In this document: in pieces, positions 7,980-16,071 of the stretch
How positions within the stretch are numbered: position 1 is the first letter of the stretch
How the letters are laid out: every line of letters starts with the position of its first letter
NCBI GenBank assembly: GCA_036770645.1
Contig: DAIPIU010000021.1
Coordinates: forward strand, 1-44,061
Length of the DNA stretch: 44,061 nucleotides
Direction of reading: 5' to 3'
From: Rubrimonas sp036770645
GTDB lineage: Bacteria; Pseudomonadota; Alphaproteobacteria; Rhodobacterales; Rhodobacteraceae
The notes under the pieces: model-generated
What the model saw: only the letters and a program-made list of their open reading frames with translations
Database searches by the model: none
What the model was told of the DNA's origin: nothing
Made by a program: the position numbers and the translations under genes

Positions 7980-9056
7980 TCAATGGGGGAACGGCCAGAT
8001 GCGCAGCCGCTCCTTCGTCACGGCCCACAGCCGCGCGAGGCCATGGGGCTCGGCGATCAGGAAGGCGATGATCAGGCCGCCCAGCACCACGAGTTCCAGG
8101 TGCGCCGAGGTGGCGGTGTCGAAGCCGAGGCTGTCGACCATCACCGTCTTGAGGAAGATCGGCAGCAGCACGATGAACCCGGCCCCGAGGAAGCTGCCGA
8201 GCATCGAGCCGAGCCCGCCGATGATGATCATGAACAGCACGTCGAAGGAGGTGGCGATCCCGAACGCCTCGCCCGGCTCGACCGCGCCGAACAGGATGGC
8301 GAAATACAGCGCGCCCGCGACGCCGACATAGAAGGACGACACCGCGAAGGCCGACAGCTTGGTGCGCAGCGGGTCGACGCCGATGATCTCGGCGGCGATG
8401 TCCATGTCGCGGATCGCCATCCAGCTGCGCCCGATGCGGCCGCGGATCAGGTTCTTGGCCGCGAAGCCCAGCACCGCGACGATGGTCAGGGTGAAAAGCC
8501 AGGTCGCCCAGGCGGCCGTGTCGGGCCCCGAGACCGGGATGCCGAGCGCGGTGCGCGTGGGGGCCGTGATCTGGCCCGTGGCGGAGTTGTTGTAGAACCA
8601 CGGCACCTTGTTGAACAGCCAGACAAGGAAGAACTGCGCCGCGAGCGTCGCCACCGCGAGGTAGAAGCCCTTGATGCGCAGCGACGGCAGGCCGAACAGC
8701 ATGCCCACGGCGGCCGTGATCGCCCCCGACAGCAGCACCACCACGAACATGTCCAGGCCGGGGAAGGAGGTCATCAGCTTGAAGGCCGCATAGGCCCCGA
8801 CCGCCATGAAGCCCCCGGTCCCGAGGCTGAGCTGCCCGCAATAGCCGGTGAGGATGTTCAGCCCCATCGCCGCCAGCGCATAGACGAGGAAGGGCAGAAG
8901 GATCGCCTTCTCCCAGTAGCTGTCGATCCAGAACGGCACGACCAGGAAGGCGACCGCCATCAGCGCCCAGAAGGCGTGGCGGTCCTGCGCGATGGGGAAG
9001 ATCTGCTGGTCGGCGGCGTAGCTGGTCTTGAAGTCGCCGGTCTCGCGGTAGATCAT
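7980..9056 (-). CDS. livM: Liv-type ABC transporter permease LivM
   Basis: 358 residues, inner-membrane permease with about 9-10 hydrophobic segments. Contains the LivM-type stretch AMGLNILTGYCGQLSLGTGGFMAVGAYA, and the cytoplasmic coupling segment GRSWMAIRDMDIAAEIIGVD that contacts the ATPases. Starts 1 nt after the livH stop, so the two permeases are almost certainly co-translated. Partner of LivH, LivG and LivF. Confidence 0.92.
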   Translation of the reverse strand: MIYRETGDFKTSYAADQQIFPIAQDRHAFWALMAVAFLVVPFWIDSYWEKAILLPFLVYALAAMGLNILTGYCGQLSLGTGGFMAVGAYAAFKLMTSFPGLDMFVVVLLSGAITAAVGMLFGLPSLRIKGFYLAVATLAAQFFLVWLFNKVPWFYNNSATGQITAPTRTALGIPVSGPDTAAWATWLFTLTIVAVLGFAAKNLIRGRIGRSWMAIRDMDIAAEIIGVDPLRTKLSAFAVSSFYVGVAGALYFAILFGAVEPGEAFGIATSFDVLFMIIIGGLGSMLGSFLGAGFIVLLPIFLKTVMVDSLGFDTATSAHLELVVLGGLIIAFLIAEPHGLARLWAVTKERLRIWPFPH

Positions 9057-9057
9057 C

Positions 9058-10095
9058 TCACACCCTCTCGATGATCTTCTCGCCGAACAGCCCCTGCGGA
9101 CGGATCAGCAGGAAGGCCAGCGCCAGCACATAGGCGAACCAGTTCTCGATGGCGGTGAACCAGTTCGGGTTCGCGCCGAACAGCGTCTGCATCACCGCGC
9201 CGAGGTAGATCTCGGCCCATTTCTCGCCGACGCCGATGATCAGCCCGCCGATGATCGCCCCGGGGATCGAGGTGAAGCCGCCGAGGATCAGCACCGGCAG
9301 CGCCTTCAGCGCGATCAGCGACAGCGAGAACTGCACGCCGGACTTGGCCCCCCACATGATGCCCGCCACCAGCGCCACGAAGCCGGCGATGGACCAGACG
9401 ATCACCCAGATCATGCGCAGCGAGATGCCTACCGACAGCGCCGCCTGATGGTCGTCGGCCACCGCCCGCAGGGCCCGCCCGATGCGGGTGAACTGCGAGA
9501 AGGCCATGAGCGCCAGCACCAGCACCCCGGCCACCACGGCGGCCGCGATCTCCAGCTTGTCGACGTAGAGGTCGAAGCCGTCGAGGAAGAAATCTGAGGC
9601 CCCCGAGGGCAGGCCGATGTCGAGCCGCTTGACGTCCGCGCCCCAGACCAGTTCGCCCGCGCCCTCGAGCACATAGGCCAGCCCGATCGTGGCCATGAAC
9701 AGGATGATCGGCTCCTGATTGACCAGATGGCGCAGCACGAGGCGCTCGATGGCCAGCGCCGTCAGCACCATGACCCCCATGGTCATCGGGATGGCCAGCC
9801 AGACGGGGATGCCGAAGCGGCCCATGAAGCCGGTCAGGAACAGCCCGGCGAACAGGGCCATCACGCCTTGCGCGAAGTTGAAGATGCCCGAGGACTTGAA
9901 GATCAGCACGAAGCCCAGCGCCACGAGCGCGTACATCACGCCGGCCAGCAGGCCCGACACCGTGACCTCGAGGAAGAACAGCCGGTCGCGGGCGTCGATG
10001 GCGGACAGCCACCACAGCCCGTAAAGCGCGTAGGCGGCGAAGATGCCCAGCCCGATCTTCTCTGGGCGCGGCAGGCGGTTCAGCGTCGCGATCAT
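9058..10095 (-). CDS. livH: Liv-type ABC transporter permease LivH
   Basis: 345 residues from the ATG at 10095. Eight or more hydrophobic segments; FNFAQGVMALFAG and the coupling segment TRIGRALRAVADDHQAA are typical of LivH. I prefer the 10095 start because GGGGGA lies seven nt before it. An ATG 18 nt upstream (10113) is possible, but what resembles its ribosome site is the arm of the repeat at 10124-10260. Followed 1 nt later by livM. Confidence 0.9.
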   Translation of the reverse strand: MIATLNRLPRPEKIGLGIFAAYALYGLWWLSAIDARDRLFFLEVTVSGLLAGVMYALVALGFVLIFKSSGIFNFAQGVMALFAGLFLTGFMGRFGIPVWLAIPMTMGVMVLTALAIERLVLRHLVNQEPIILFMATIGLAYVLEGAGELVWGADVKRLDIGLPSGASDFFLDGFDLYVDKLEIAAAVVAGVLVLALMAFSQFTRIGRALRAVADDHQAALSVGISLRMIWVIVWSIAGFVALVAGIMWGAKSGVQFSLSLIALKALPVLILGGFTSIPGAIIGGLIIGVGEKWAEIYLGAVMQTLFGANPNWFTAIENWFAYVLALAFLLIRPQGLFGEKIIERV

Positions 10096-10123
10096 CTGCG
10101 TTCCCCCGTCCATGGGCGCGCTG

Positions 10124-10260
10124 CCCCCTCACCCCGACCCTCTCCCCCCGAGGGGAGAGGAGGCGCAGCCGTCTCCGCCTGCGCCCGGACCGAGGCCGTC
10201 GCGCCGCCCCAGCCGTTCGCTCCCCCTCTCGCGTTGCGGGAGAGGGCCGGGGCGAGGGGG
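10124..10260. repeat. 137-nt inverted-repeat element between livG and livH
   Basis: Outer arms 10124-10146 and 10238-10260 are complementary at 21 of 23 positions. Inside are two smaller hairpins, at about 10139-10158 (CTCTCCCC with GGGGAGAG) and at 10224-10246 (CCCTCTC with GAGAGGG around CGCGTTGCG). The whole folds as a cruciform. This form of C/T-rich against G/A-rich element is a common intergenic repeat in GC-rich proteobacteria. It fills nearly all of the 177-nt gap inside the operon. Confidence 0.8.
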
Positions 10261-10272
10261 GCGCGCGCGACG

Positions 10273-11139
10273 TCAGCCATGGGCGACCCCCAGATAGGCG
10301 TCGATCACCGCCGGGTCGCGGCGCACCTCGGCGGGCGCGCCGTCGCCGATCTTGCGGCCGTAATCCAGCACCACCACGCGGTCCGAGATGTCCATGACCA
10401 CGCCCATGTCGTGCTCGATCAGGGCGATGGTGGTGCCGAACTCCTCGTTCACGTCGAGGATGAAGCGGCACATGTCCTCCTTCTCCTCGACGTTCATGCC
10501 CGCCATCGGCTCGTCGAGCAGCAAGAGCTTCGGCTCCGCCGCCAGCGCCCGGCCAAGCTCGACGCGCTTCTGCAGGCCGTAGGGCAGGGAGCCCACCGGC
10601 TTCTTGCGGATGTGCTGGATCTCGAGGAAGTCGATGATCTTCTCGACCTGCTCGCGGTGATGGATTTCCTCGCGCTCGGCGGGGCCCTTCCAGATCGCCT
10701 GCCAGCCCATATGGGCGCGCATCATTGTCAGCCGCCCGGTCATGATGTTGTCGAGTGTGCTCATGCCCTTGAACAGCGCGATATTCTGGAAGGTCCGCGC
10801 GAGGCCCTGCCGCGCGATCTCGTGCGGGCGCATGCGGGGGCGGCGCTTGCCGCGGAACCAGACCTCGCCCTCCTGCGGGTGGTAGAAGCCGTTGATGACG
10901 TTCAGCATCGACGATTTGCCGGCCCCGTTCGGGCCGATGATGGCGCGGATCTCGCCCTCGCGGATGTCGAAGCTGATGTCCTTCAGCGCCGTCACGCCGC
11001 CGAAGCGCAGGGTGATGTTGCGCAGCTCCAGCACCGCCGGGCCGATGGCGCGGGGCTTGAGGCCGTGCTCGACCTCGGCATGGGCGTAGGCGCGGTCGTC
11101 GGGGGCGGCCTCGGCCACCGCGGCGAGGGGGCGGTTCAT
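10273..11139 (-). CDS. livG: Liv-type ABC transporter ATP-binding protein LivG
   Basis: 288 residues. Walker A GPNGAGKS at 69-76, LARTFQNIALF at 113-123, signature region LPYGLQKRVE at 185-194 (divergent from LSGGQ but normal for LivG), Walker B LLLLDEP at 205-211 and the switch His in IALIEHDMGVVM. An extra N-terminal ~35 residues precede the ABC core. The ATG at 11139 overlaps the stop of the upstream acyl-CoA synthetase (ATGA), tying the transporter to the ligase. Confidence 0.92.
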   Translation of the reverse strand: MNRPLAAVAEAAPDDRAYAHAEVEHGLKPRAIGPAVLELRNITLRFGGVTALKDISFDIREGEIRAIIGPNGAGKSSMLNVINGFYHPQEGEVWFRGKRRPRMRPHEIARQGLARTFQNIALFKGMSTLDNIMTGRLTMMRAHMGWQAIWKGPAEREEIHHREQVEKIIDFLEIQHIRKKPVGSLPYGLQKRVELGRALAAEPKLLLLDEPMAGMNVEEKEDMCRFILDVNEEFGTTIALIEHDMGVVMDISDRVVVLDYGRKIGDGAPAEVRRDPAVIDAYLGVAHG

Positions 11140-13106
11140 GCGGCCTTCTCCCGGATGGGGGCGGGCGGGGCGGTCACGGCCGCGTCGCGGATCTGCAGGT
11201 CGCCGGTCACGATCCCGGTGCGGCCGTCCTCGTAGGTCACTTCGGTGCGCGCCAGCACCCGGGGGCTGCCGTCGTACAGCGCCTCGATCAGCGGCGCGTA
11301 GCGGTCCGCGATGATGCGGCGGCGCACCTTGCGGGTGCGGGTCAGCTCGCCGTCGTCGGCGTCGAGCTCCTTGTGCAGGATGAGGAAGCGGCGCACCTGG
11401 CAGCCGGCCAGCATCGGGTCCAGCGCGAGGCTGCGGTTCACCTCCTCCACATGGCCCTGCACCATGTCGTAGACCTTCGGGTGCGCCGCCAGTTCCTGGT
11501 AGCTGGCATAGGCGATGCCGTTGCGCTCCGCCCAGTTGCCGACCGCGGTCAGGTCGATGTTGAGGAAGGCGGCGCAATGGTCGCGGCCATGCCCGAAGGC
11601 CACGGCCTCGAGGATCGCGGGATAGAACTTCAGCTTGTTCTCGACGTATTTCGGCGCGAACAGCCCGCCGCCGTTCAGCCTGCCGACATCCTTGGCCCGG
11701 TCGATGATGCGCAGATGCCCCGAGCCCTCCTCGAAGAAGCCGGCATCGCCGGTGGCGACCCAGCCCTGCGCGTCCTTGGTCTCGGCCGTGGCCTCGGCGT
11801 TCTTGTAGTATTCGACGAACACGCCGGGTGAGCGGTAGTAGACCTCGCCGTTCGGCCCGATCCGCACCTCGACGCCGGGCGACGGCACGCCCACCGTGTC
11901 GGCGCGCACCTCGCCGTCGGGCTGCTGGGTGATGAAGACGCTGGCCTCGGTCTGGCCGTAGAGCTGCTTGAGGTTGATGCCCAGCGCGCGGTAGAACTGG
12001 AAGATCTCGGGCCCGATCGCCTCTCCGGCGGTGTAGCCGACGCGCACGCGGCTGAGGCCCAGCGTGTTCTTCAGCGGCCCGTAGACCAGCAGCTCGCCCA
12101 GCCCGTAGAGCAGCCGGTCCGACAGCGCGACCTTGCGCCCGTCGAGCAGGTCGGGGCCGACGCGGCGGGCGAGCGCGATGAAGCGGTCGAACAGCCAGCG
12201 CTTGGCGCGCCCCGCATCCTCCATGCGGATCATCACGGTGGTCAGCATGGTCTCGAAGATGCGCGGCGGGGCGAAATAGTAGGTCGGGCCGATCTCGCGC
12301 AGGTCGGCCATCATGGTCTCGGCGCTTTCGGGGCAGTTGACGCAGAAGCCCGCGACATGGGCCTGCCCCATCGAGAAGATGAAGTCGCCGACCCAGGCCA
12401 TGGGCAGATAGGCGAGGATCTCCTCCTCCGCCCGCAGCCCGTCGAAGCCGGCCGAGGCGCGGGAGGTCGCGAGGATGTTGTCGTTGGACAGCACCACGCC
12501 CTTCGGTCGGCCGGTGGTGCCGGAGGTGTAGAGCATCACGCAGACATCCGCGCCCGTCTGCCCCGCCACGATGCCGTCGATCGCCGGGCCGTGGAGGGCC
12601 GCGGCGTCCCGGCCGCGCTTCTGCACATCCTCGATGAAGTGCAGGCTGGAATGGTCGTAGTTCCGCAGGCCGCGCTTGTCGGCGTAGATCACATGCGCAA
12701 GCCCGGGCAGCCGGTCGCGGATCGCCAGCAGCTTGTCCACCTGCTCCTGGTCCTCGACCACGGCGAAGCGCGCCTCGGCGTGGTCCAGCACATAGGCCAG
12801 TTCCTCCGCCACCCCGTCATGGTAGAGCGGCGCGGGCACGCAGCCGGCGCATTGCGCCGCCACCATCGACCAGTAGAGGTGCGGGCGGTTCGACCCGATC
12901 ACCGCCACCCGGTCGCCGGGCCGCGCGCCGAGATCGCGCAGGCCCATGGCGATGGCGCGCACCTCGTCGCGCGCCTGCGCCCAGGTCCAGGCGCGCCAGA
13001 TGCCGTAGCGCTTTTCGCGCATTGCGGGCCGCGCGCCGCGCGCGGCGGCGTTGTGGTCGAGCAGCTTCGGAAACGTGTCATGGGCGGCGCCCGCTGGTGG
13101 CGTCAC
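11136..13106 (-). CDS. long-chain acyl-CoA synthetase-type AMP-dependent ligase
   Basis: 656 residues from the GTG at 13106, which has AGGGGAGGAT upstream; a TTG start at 13166 would add 20 residues without a good ribosome site. Forms acyl-adenylate then acyl-CoA. Motifs: YTSGTTGRPKG at 193-203 (P-loop), YGQTEAS at 383-389, GWVATGDAG at 448-456, and IDRAKDVGRLNGGGLFAPKYVE near 468-489. The LNGGGLFAP stretch is typical of the large FadD15-like subgroup found first in liv operons. First gene of the operon, overlapping livG. The acid it activates (fatty, aromatic or branched) is not shown by the sequence. Confidence 0.9.
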   Translation of the reverse strand: MTPPAGAAHDTFPKLLDHNAAARGARPAMREKRYGIWRAWTWAQARDEVRAIAMGLRDLGARPGDRVAVIGSNRPHLYWSMVAAQCAGCVPAPLYHDGVAEELAYVLDHAEARFAVVEDQEQVDKLLAIRDRLPGLAHVIYADKRGLRNYDHSSLHFIEDVQKRGRDAAALHGPAIDGIVAGQTGADVCVMLYTSGTTGRPKGVVLSNDNILATSRASAGFDGLRAEEEILAYLPMAWVGDFIFSMGQAHVAGFCVNCPESAETMMADLREIGPTYYFAPPRIFETMLTTVMIRMEDAGRAKRWLFDRFIALARRVGPDLLDGRKVALSDRLLYGLGELLVYGPLKNTLGLSRVRVGYTAGEAIGPEIFQFYRALGINLKQLYGQTEASVFITQQPDGEVRADTVGVPSPGVEVRIGPNGEVYYRSPGVFVEYYKNAEATAETKDAQGWVATGDAGFFEEGSGHLRIIDRAKDVGRLNGGGLFAPKYVENKLKFYPAILEAVAFGHGRDHCAAFLNIDLTAVGNWAERNGIAYASYQELAAHPKVYDMVQGHVEEVNRSLALDPMLAGCQVRRFLILHKELDADDGELTRTRKVRRRIIADRYAPLIEALYDGSPRVLARTEVTYEDGRTGIVTGDLQIRDAAVTAPPAPIREKAA

Positions 13107-13192
13107 GTCCGATCCTCCCCTGCGCGCCGTCTGCCGCGGCGTTTCGTCCCGACCAATGTCGCGCAACGGCGCGCCCGGTCAAGCTCGGGAAG

Positions 13193-13221
13193 ATTTAAAC
13201 AAACGTTCGTTTAATTTGCAA
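13193..13221 (-). promoter_or_regulatory. promoter of the ligase-liv-paaK operon
   Basis: On the minus strand TTGCAA (13221-13216), 17 nt, then TTAAAT (13198-13193). The start codon is about 85 nt downstream. This AT-rich patch stands out sharply from the surrounding sequence. A second weaker candidate (TTGACC, 16 nt, GACATT) lies closer to the gene. Confidence 0.55.
13195..13214. promoter_or_regulatory. TetR-type operator inside the operon promoter
   Basis: A 20-bp palindrome, TTAAACAAACGTTCGTTTAA, with one mismatched pair. A second, shifted palindrome AAACG-TT-CGTTT (13201-13212) lies within it. Its AACG-NN-CGTT core matches what I recall for the TetR-family phenylacetate regulator PaaR. 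It fills the spacer between the -35 and -10 boxes, so a bound repressor would block RNA polymerase. No tetR-like gene is in the window. Confidence 0.6.
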
Positions 13222-13266
13222 GCCGCAGGTCGCGCCCGGGGTCATGCCCGCCGGGCGCGACCCGTG

Positions 13267-14391
13267 TCAGGCGCCCAGGCCGGCGGCGACGGCCGCGCAG
13301 ACGCTCTCGACCTCCGCATCCGTCAGTTCGGCATGCATCGGCAGGCTCAGCACGCGGCTTGCCAGCGACTCGGCCACCGGCAGCGATCCCTCGGGCGCGA
13401 GGCCCGCGAAGGCCGGGTGCAGGTGCAGCGGCTTGGCGTAATAGACCGCGCAGCCGACGCCCGCCGCCGACAGCGCCGCCCGCAGGGCGTCTCGGCGGTC
13501 CGACAGCACGGTGTAGAGCGCCCAGGCGCTGCTGCGCCCCTCGGGGATCAGCGGCGTGTCGACAAGCCCCGCGAGCGCGGCGTCATAGGCCGCGGCGATG
13601 GCGCGCTTGCGCGCCAGTTCGGCCTCGAAACCGGCGAGCTTCACCGACAGGGCCGCGGCCTGCAGCGTGTCGAGCCGCGCGGTCGGGCCGACATGGGCGT
13701 GCTGCAGCCCGTCCGGGCCGCGGCCGCAGTTGCGGATCGAGCGCCAGCGCGCCGCGTGGTCCGCATCGTCGGTCAGGATGGCCCCGCCATCGCCCACGCC
13801 GCCCAGCGGCTTGGTCGGGTAGAAGCTCAGGCAGGTGATCGGGGCGAGCGCGCCCACCCGCCGCCCGTCCGCCCCGCCGCCGAAGCTCTGCGCGCTGTCC
13901 GCGATCACGGTCAGCGACTCGGGCTGGTCGGCGGCCACGGCGGCGATGGCGGGATAGTCGGCGGGCAGGCCGAACAGGTCGACCGGCATCACCGCGCGCG
14001 GGGTGAGCAGGCCCTCCGCCCAGACGCGGGCGATGGCGTCGCGCAGGGCCTGCGGGTCCATGTCGAAGGTCCTCGGGTCCACGTCGACGAACACCGGCGT
14101 CGCGCCGCAGACGATCACCGCGTCGGCGGTCGCGGTGAAGGTGAAGGCCGGCACGAACACCGCGTCGCCCGGGCCGATCCCCTCGCCCGCCAGCGCGACG
14201 TAGAGCGCGTCCCAGCCCGAGGACACGCCGACCGCGTGCAGCGCCCCGGCATGGGCGGCGAGCGCCGCCTCGAAGGCCTCGACCTCCAGTCCCAGGATGA
14301 ACCGGCCGTGGTCGAGCACCGCCGCGAAGGCGGCGTCGAGCGCGGGGCGCAGGCGGGCGGTCTGGCGGTCGACGCCGAACAGGGGGATCAT
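13267..14391 (-). CDS. DegT/DnrJ/EryC1/StrS family sugar aminotransferase
   Basis: 374 residues, PLP enzyme that puts an amino group on a keto-sugar nucleotide. PLP marks: Ser57-Ser58 in GVSSGWDAL, Asp165 in VIADSAQSFG, and the Schiff-base Lys194 in SFYPTKPLGG. The C-terminal half has RNCGRGPDGLQHAHVGPTARLDTLQAA, the usual substrate region. It lies 12 nt downstream of a Gfo/Idh/MocA oxidoreductase gene on the same strand. The oxidoreductase makes a 3-keto sugar and the aminotransferase aminates it, as in GnnA/GnnB or WlbA/WlbC-type pairs. The exact sugar is not determined. Confidence 0.88.
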   Translation of the reverse strand: MIPLFGVDRQTARLRPALDAAFAAVLDHGRFILGLEVEAFEAALAAHAGALHAVGVSSGWDALYVALAGEGIGPGDAVFVPAFTFTATADAVIVCGATPVFVDVDPRTFDMDPQALRDAIARVWAEGLLTPRAVMPVDLFGLPADYPAIAAVAADQPESLTVIADSAQSFGGGADGRRVGALAPITCLSFYPTKPLGGVGDGGAILTDDADHAARWRSIRNCGRGPDGLQHAHVGPTARLDTLQAAALSVKLAGFEAELARKRAIAAAYDAALAGLVDTPLIPEGRSSAWALYTVLSDRRDALRAALSAAGVGCAVYYAKPLHLHPAFAGLAPEGSLPVAESLASRVLSLPMHAELTDAEVESVCAAVAAGLGA

Positions 14392-14403
14392 GCGCGGTCT
14401 CCG

Positions 14404-15363
14404 TCAGGCGCGGGCGGCGATCATCGCCTCGACCCGCGCGCGGTGGGCGCGCAGGCTGTCGGCGATGGCGAGCGCGGTGCGCAGGGCCTCGACGCCGTCG
14501 CGCCCCGTCACCTTCGGCGCGCCGCCCGTGGCCACGGCGGCGAGGAAGGACGCGATCTCGGCGCGCAGGTTGTCGCCCGCTGGAAACTCGTCCTCGGTGG
14601 CCGAGAAGGCGGCGCCCGCCCTGCCGATGCGCGTCAGCTTGCGCCCGACCAGATCGGCGGCGAGATAGCCCTCGGGCTGGAACACCCGCATCTTGCGCTC
14701 GGTCTTCATGCTGATGCGGCTGGCGGTGATGTTGGCCACGCAGCCGCCCTCGAAGCGCAGGCGGGCGTTGGCGATGTCCTCCTGCTCGGTCAGGACCGGC
14801 GCCCCCACCGCCTCGATGCCCTCGATGCGCCGGCCGACCAGCGCGGCGATCAGGTCGATGTCGTGGATCATCAGGTCCAGCACGACATCGACATCGGTGC
14901 TGCGTCCGGTGAAGGGGGCGATGCGGTTGCTCTCGATGAACAGCGGCAGGGTGACGGCGGCCTCGAGCGCCTCGAAGACCGGGGAATGGCGCTCGATGTG
15001 GCCGACCTGGAGGACGAGGCCCCGCGCCTCGGCCGCGTCGGCCAGCGCCTGCCCCAGCGCGATGGCCTCGGCGATGGGCTTCTCGATCAGGATGTGCATG
15101 CCGCGGGCCAGCAGGGCCATGCCCACGGGGTGATGGGCGACCGTCGAGGTCGCGACGCTGACCGCCTCGACATCCGCCGGCAGGTCGGCCGGGTCCGTCA
15201 GCGCCAGCGCGCCGTATTTCGCGGCAACCTCGGCGGCGCGGTCGGCGTCGCGGTCGACGACGGCGACAAGCTCGGCCTGAGGAAGGGCCGCGTATTTCTC
15301 GGCGTGCCGCGCACCGAAATTGCCCGCGCCCACCACCGCCGCGCGGATGACCCGTTGCGCCAT
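14404..15363 (-). CDS. Gfo/Idh/MocA family NAD(P)-dependent sugar oxidoreductase
   Basis: 319 residues. Rossmann motif GAGNFG at 12-17, EKP at 94-96, and the C-terminal catalytic-type segment LDLMIHDIDL at 162-171 (His167, Asp168). Start at 15363 with GGAGG nine nt upstream; an in-frame extension to 15441 runs through a hairpin and is rejected. Co-directional with and 12 nt from the DegT-type aminotransferase gene, which suggests a joint role in making a 3-amino sugar nucleotide for lipid A or a surface glycan. That role is inferred. Confidence 0.88.
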   Translation of the reverse strand: MAQRVIRAAVVGAGNFGARHAEKYAALPQAELVAVVDRDADRAAEVAAKYGALALTDPADLPADVEAVSVATSTVAHHPVGMALLARGMHILIEKPIAEAIALGQALADAAEARGLVLQVGHIERHSPVFEALEAAVTLPLFIESNRIAPFTGRSTDVDVVLDLMIHDIDLIAALVGRRIEGIEAVGAPVLTEQEDIANARLRFEGGCVANITASRISMKTERKMRVFQPEGYLAADLVGRKLTRIGRAGAAFSATEDEFPAGDNLRAEIASFLAAVATGGAPKVTGRDGVEALRTALAIADSLRAHRARVEAMIAARA

Positions 15364-15413
15364 GAAGTTCCGCCTCCGCCGTCCCCGCCGGGTGGACCAT
15401 GGCGGGGGGCGGG

Positions 15414-15442
15414 CATGCGCGCAAGGCGACCTTGCGCGCATG
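15414..15442 (-). terminator. hairpin after the hsp20 gene
   Basis: Perfect 13-bp stem (15414-15426 with 15430-15442) and a CGA loop, about 40 nt after the hsp20 stop and before the Gfo/Idh/MocA start. No T-run. It probably separates the two minus-strand units. Confidence 0.6.
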
Positions 15443-15482
15443 GGCCGGTCCGCGACGGCCGCCGCGGGCCGGCGGCCGGGCG

Positions 15483-15941
15483 TCAGGCGGCGGACGCCTC
15501 GATGGCTTCGGGCCGGGTGGCGGCGATCTCGATGCGCCGCGGCTTCAGCGCCTCGGGGATCTCGCGCACCAGGTCCACATGCAGCAAGCCGTTCTCGACC
15601 GCGGCCGAGACGGGGCGCACATGGTCGGCGAGCTGGAAGCGCCGCTCGAAGGCGCGCTCGGCGATGCCGCGATGCAGGTAGGTGCGGCCATCCTCGGCCC
15701 CGTTCTGCTTGCGGCCGGTCACGACGAGCTGCCCGTCGCGGCTCTCGATGTTCAGGTCGCCCTCGGCGAACCCGGCCACGGCCAGCGTGATGCGGTAGGC
15801 GTCCTCGCCGGTCTTCTCGATGTTGTAGGGCGGGTAGGCGGGTGCGCTGACGTCATGGCTCATCGCCGCGTCGATCAGGCCGGCCAGCCGGTCGATGCCG
15901 ATGGTCGAGCGGTAGAGGGGGGTGAGGTCAAGGCTTCGCAT
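15483..15941 (-). CDS. small heat-shock protein, Hsp20/IbpA family
   Basis: 152 residues, ATP-independent chaperone that holds unfolding proteins. Layout: short N-terminal arm starting with the SLDLTPLYRSTIGIDRL pattern of IbpA-type proteins, alpha-crystallin domain at about 35-130 (YPPYNIEKTGEDAYRI, then LAVAGF), and the closing ENGLLHVDL strand at 116-124. The usual C-terminal I-x-I anchor is RRIEIAA. GGAGGA precedes the ATG by nine nt. An RpoH-type promoter lies about 100 nt upstream, so it can be heat-induced apart from glcDEF. Confidence 0.92.
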   Translation of the reverse strand: MRSLDLTPLYRSTIGIDRLAGLIDAAMSHDVSAPAYPPYNIEKTGEDAYRITLAVAGFAEGDLNIESRDGQLVVTGRKQNGAEDGRTYLHRGIAERAFERRFQLADHVRPVSAAVENGLLHVDLVREIPEALKPRRIEIAATRPEAIEASAA

Positions 15942-16041
15942 GGGTGCATATCCTCCGTTGAGCGATACCACGGCGCGGCCCTCCGCGATGGACGGGCCGC
16001 CGACGGCGGCCGGAACCGTCGCCCGCTCCGCCGCACGGGGG

Positions 16042-16071
16042 AGGTAGGAACCCCGGGGCGGCGGTTTCAAG
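16042..16071 (-). promoter_or_regulatory. RpoH (sigma-32)-type heat-shock promoter of hsp20
   Basis: Minus strand: CTTGAA (16071-16066), exactly 17 nt, then CCTACCT (16048-16042). This matches the alphaproteobacterial sigma-32 pattern CTTGAA-N17-CYTATNT at all but one position. The -35 box overlaps the stop codon of the upstream protease gene (16067-16069). Confidence 0.75.

Noticed and set aside
10124..10260. CRISPR-like repeat
   Set aside because: Single inverted-repeat element without regular spacers and no cas genes.
10092..10280. Small ORF inside the livG-livH gap
   Set aside because: It is the translation of the repeat element.
13104..13166. TTG start at 13166 for the acyl-CoA synthetase
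   Set aside because: It adds 20 non-conserved residues and lacks the good ribosome site seen before GTG 13106.
15364..15441. 26-residue N-terminal extension of the Gfo/Idh/MocA oxidoreductase
   Set aside because: It runs through a 13-bp hairpin; the ATG at 15363 has GGAGG and starts right before the Rossmann fold.
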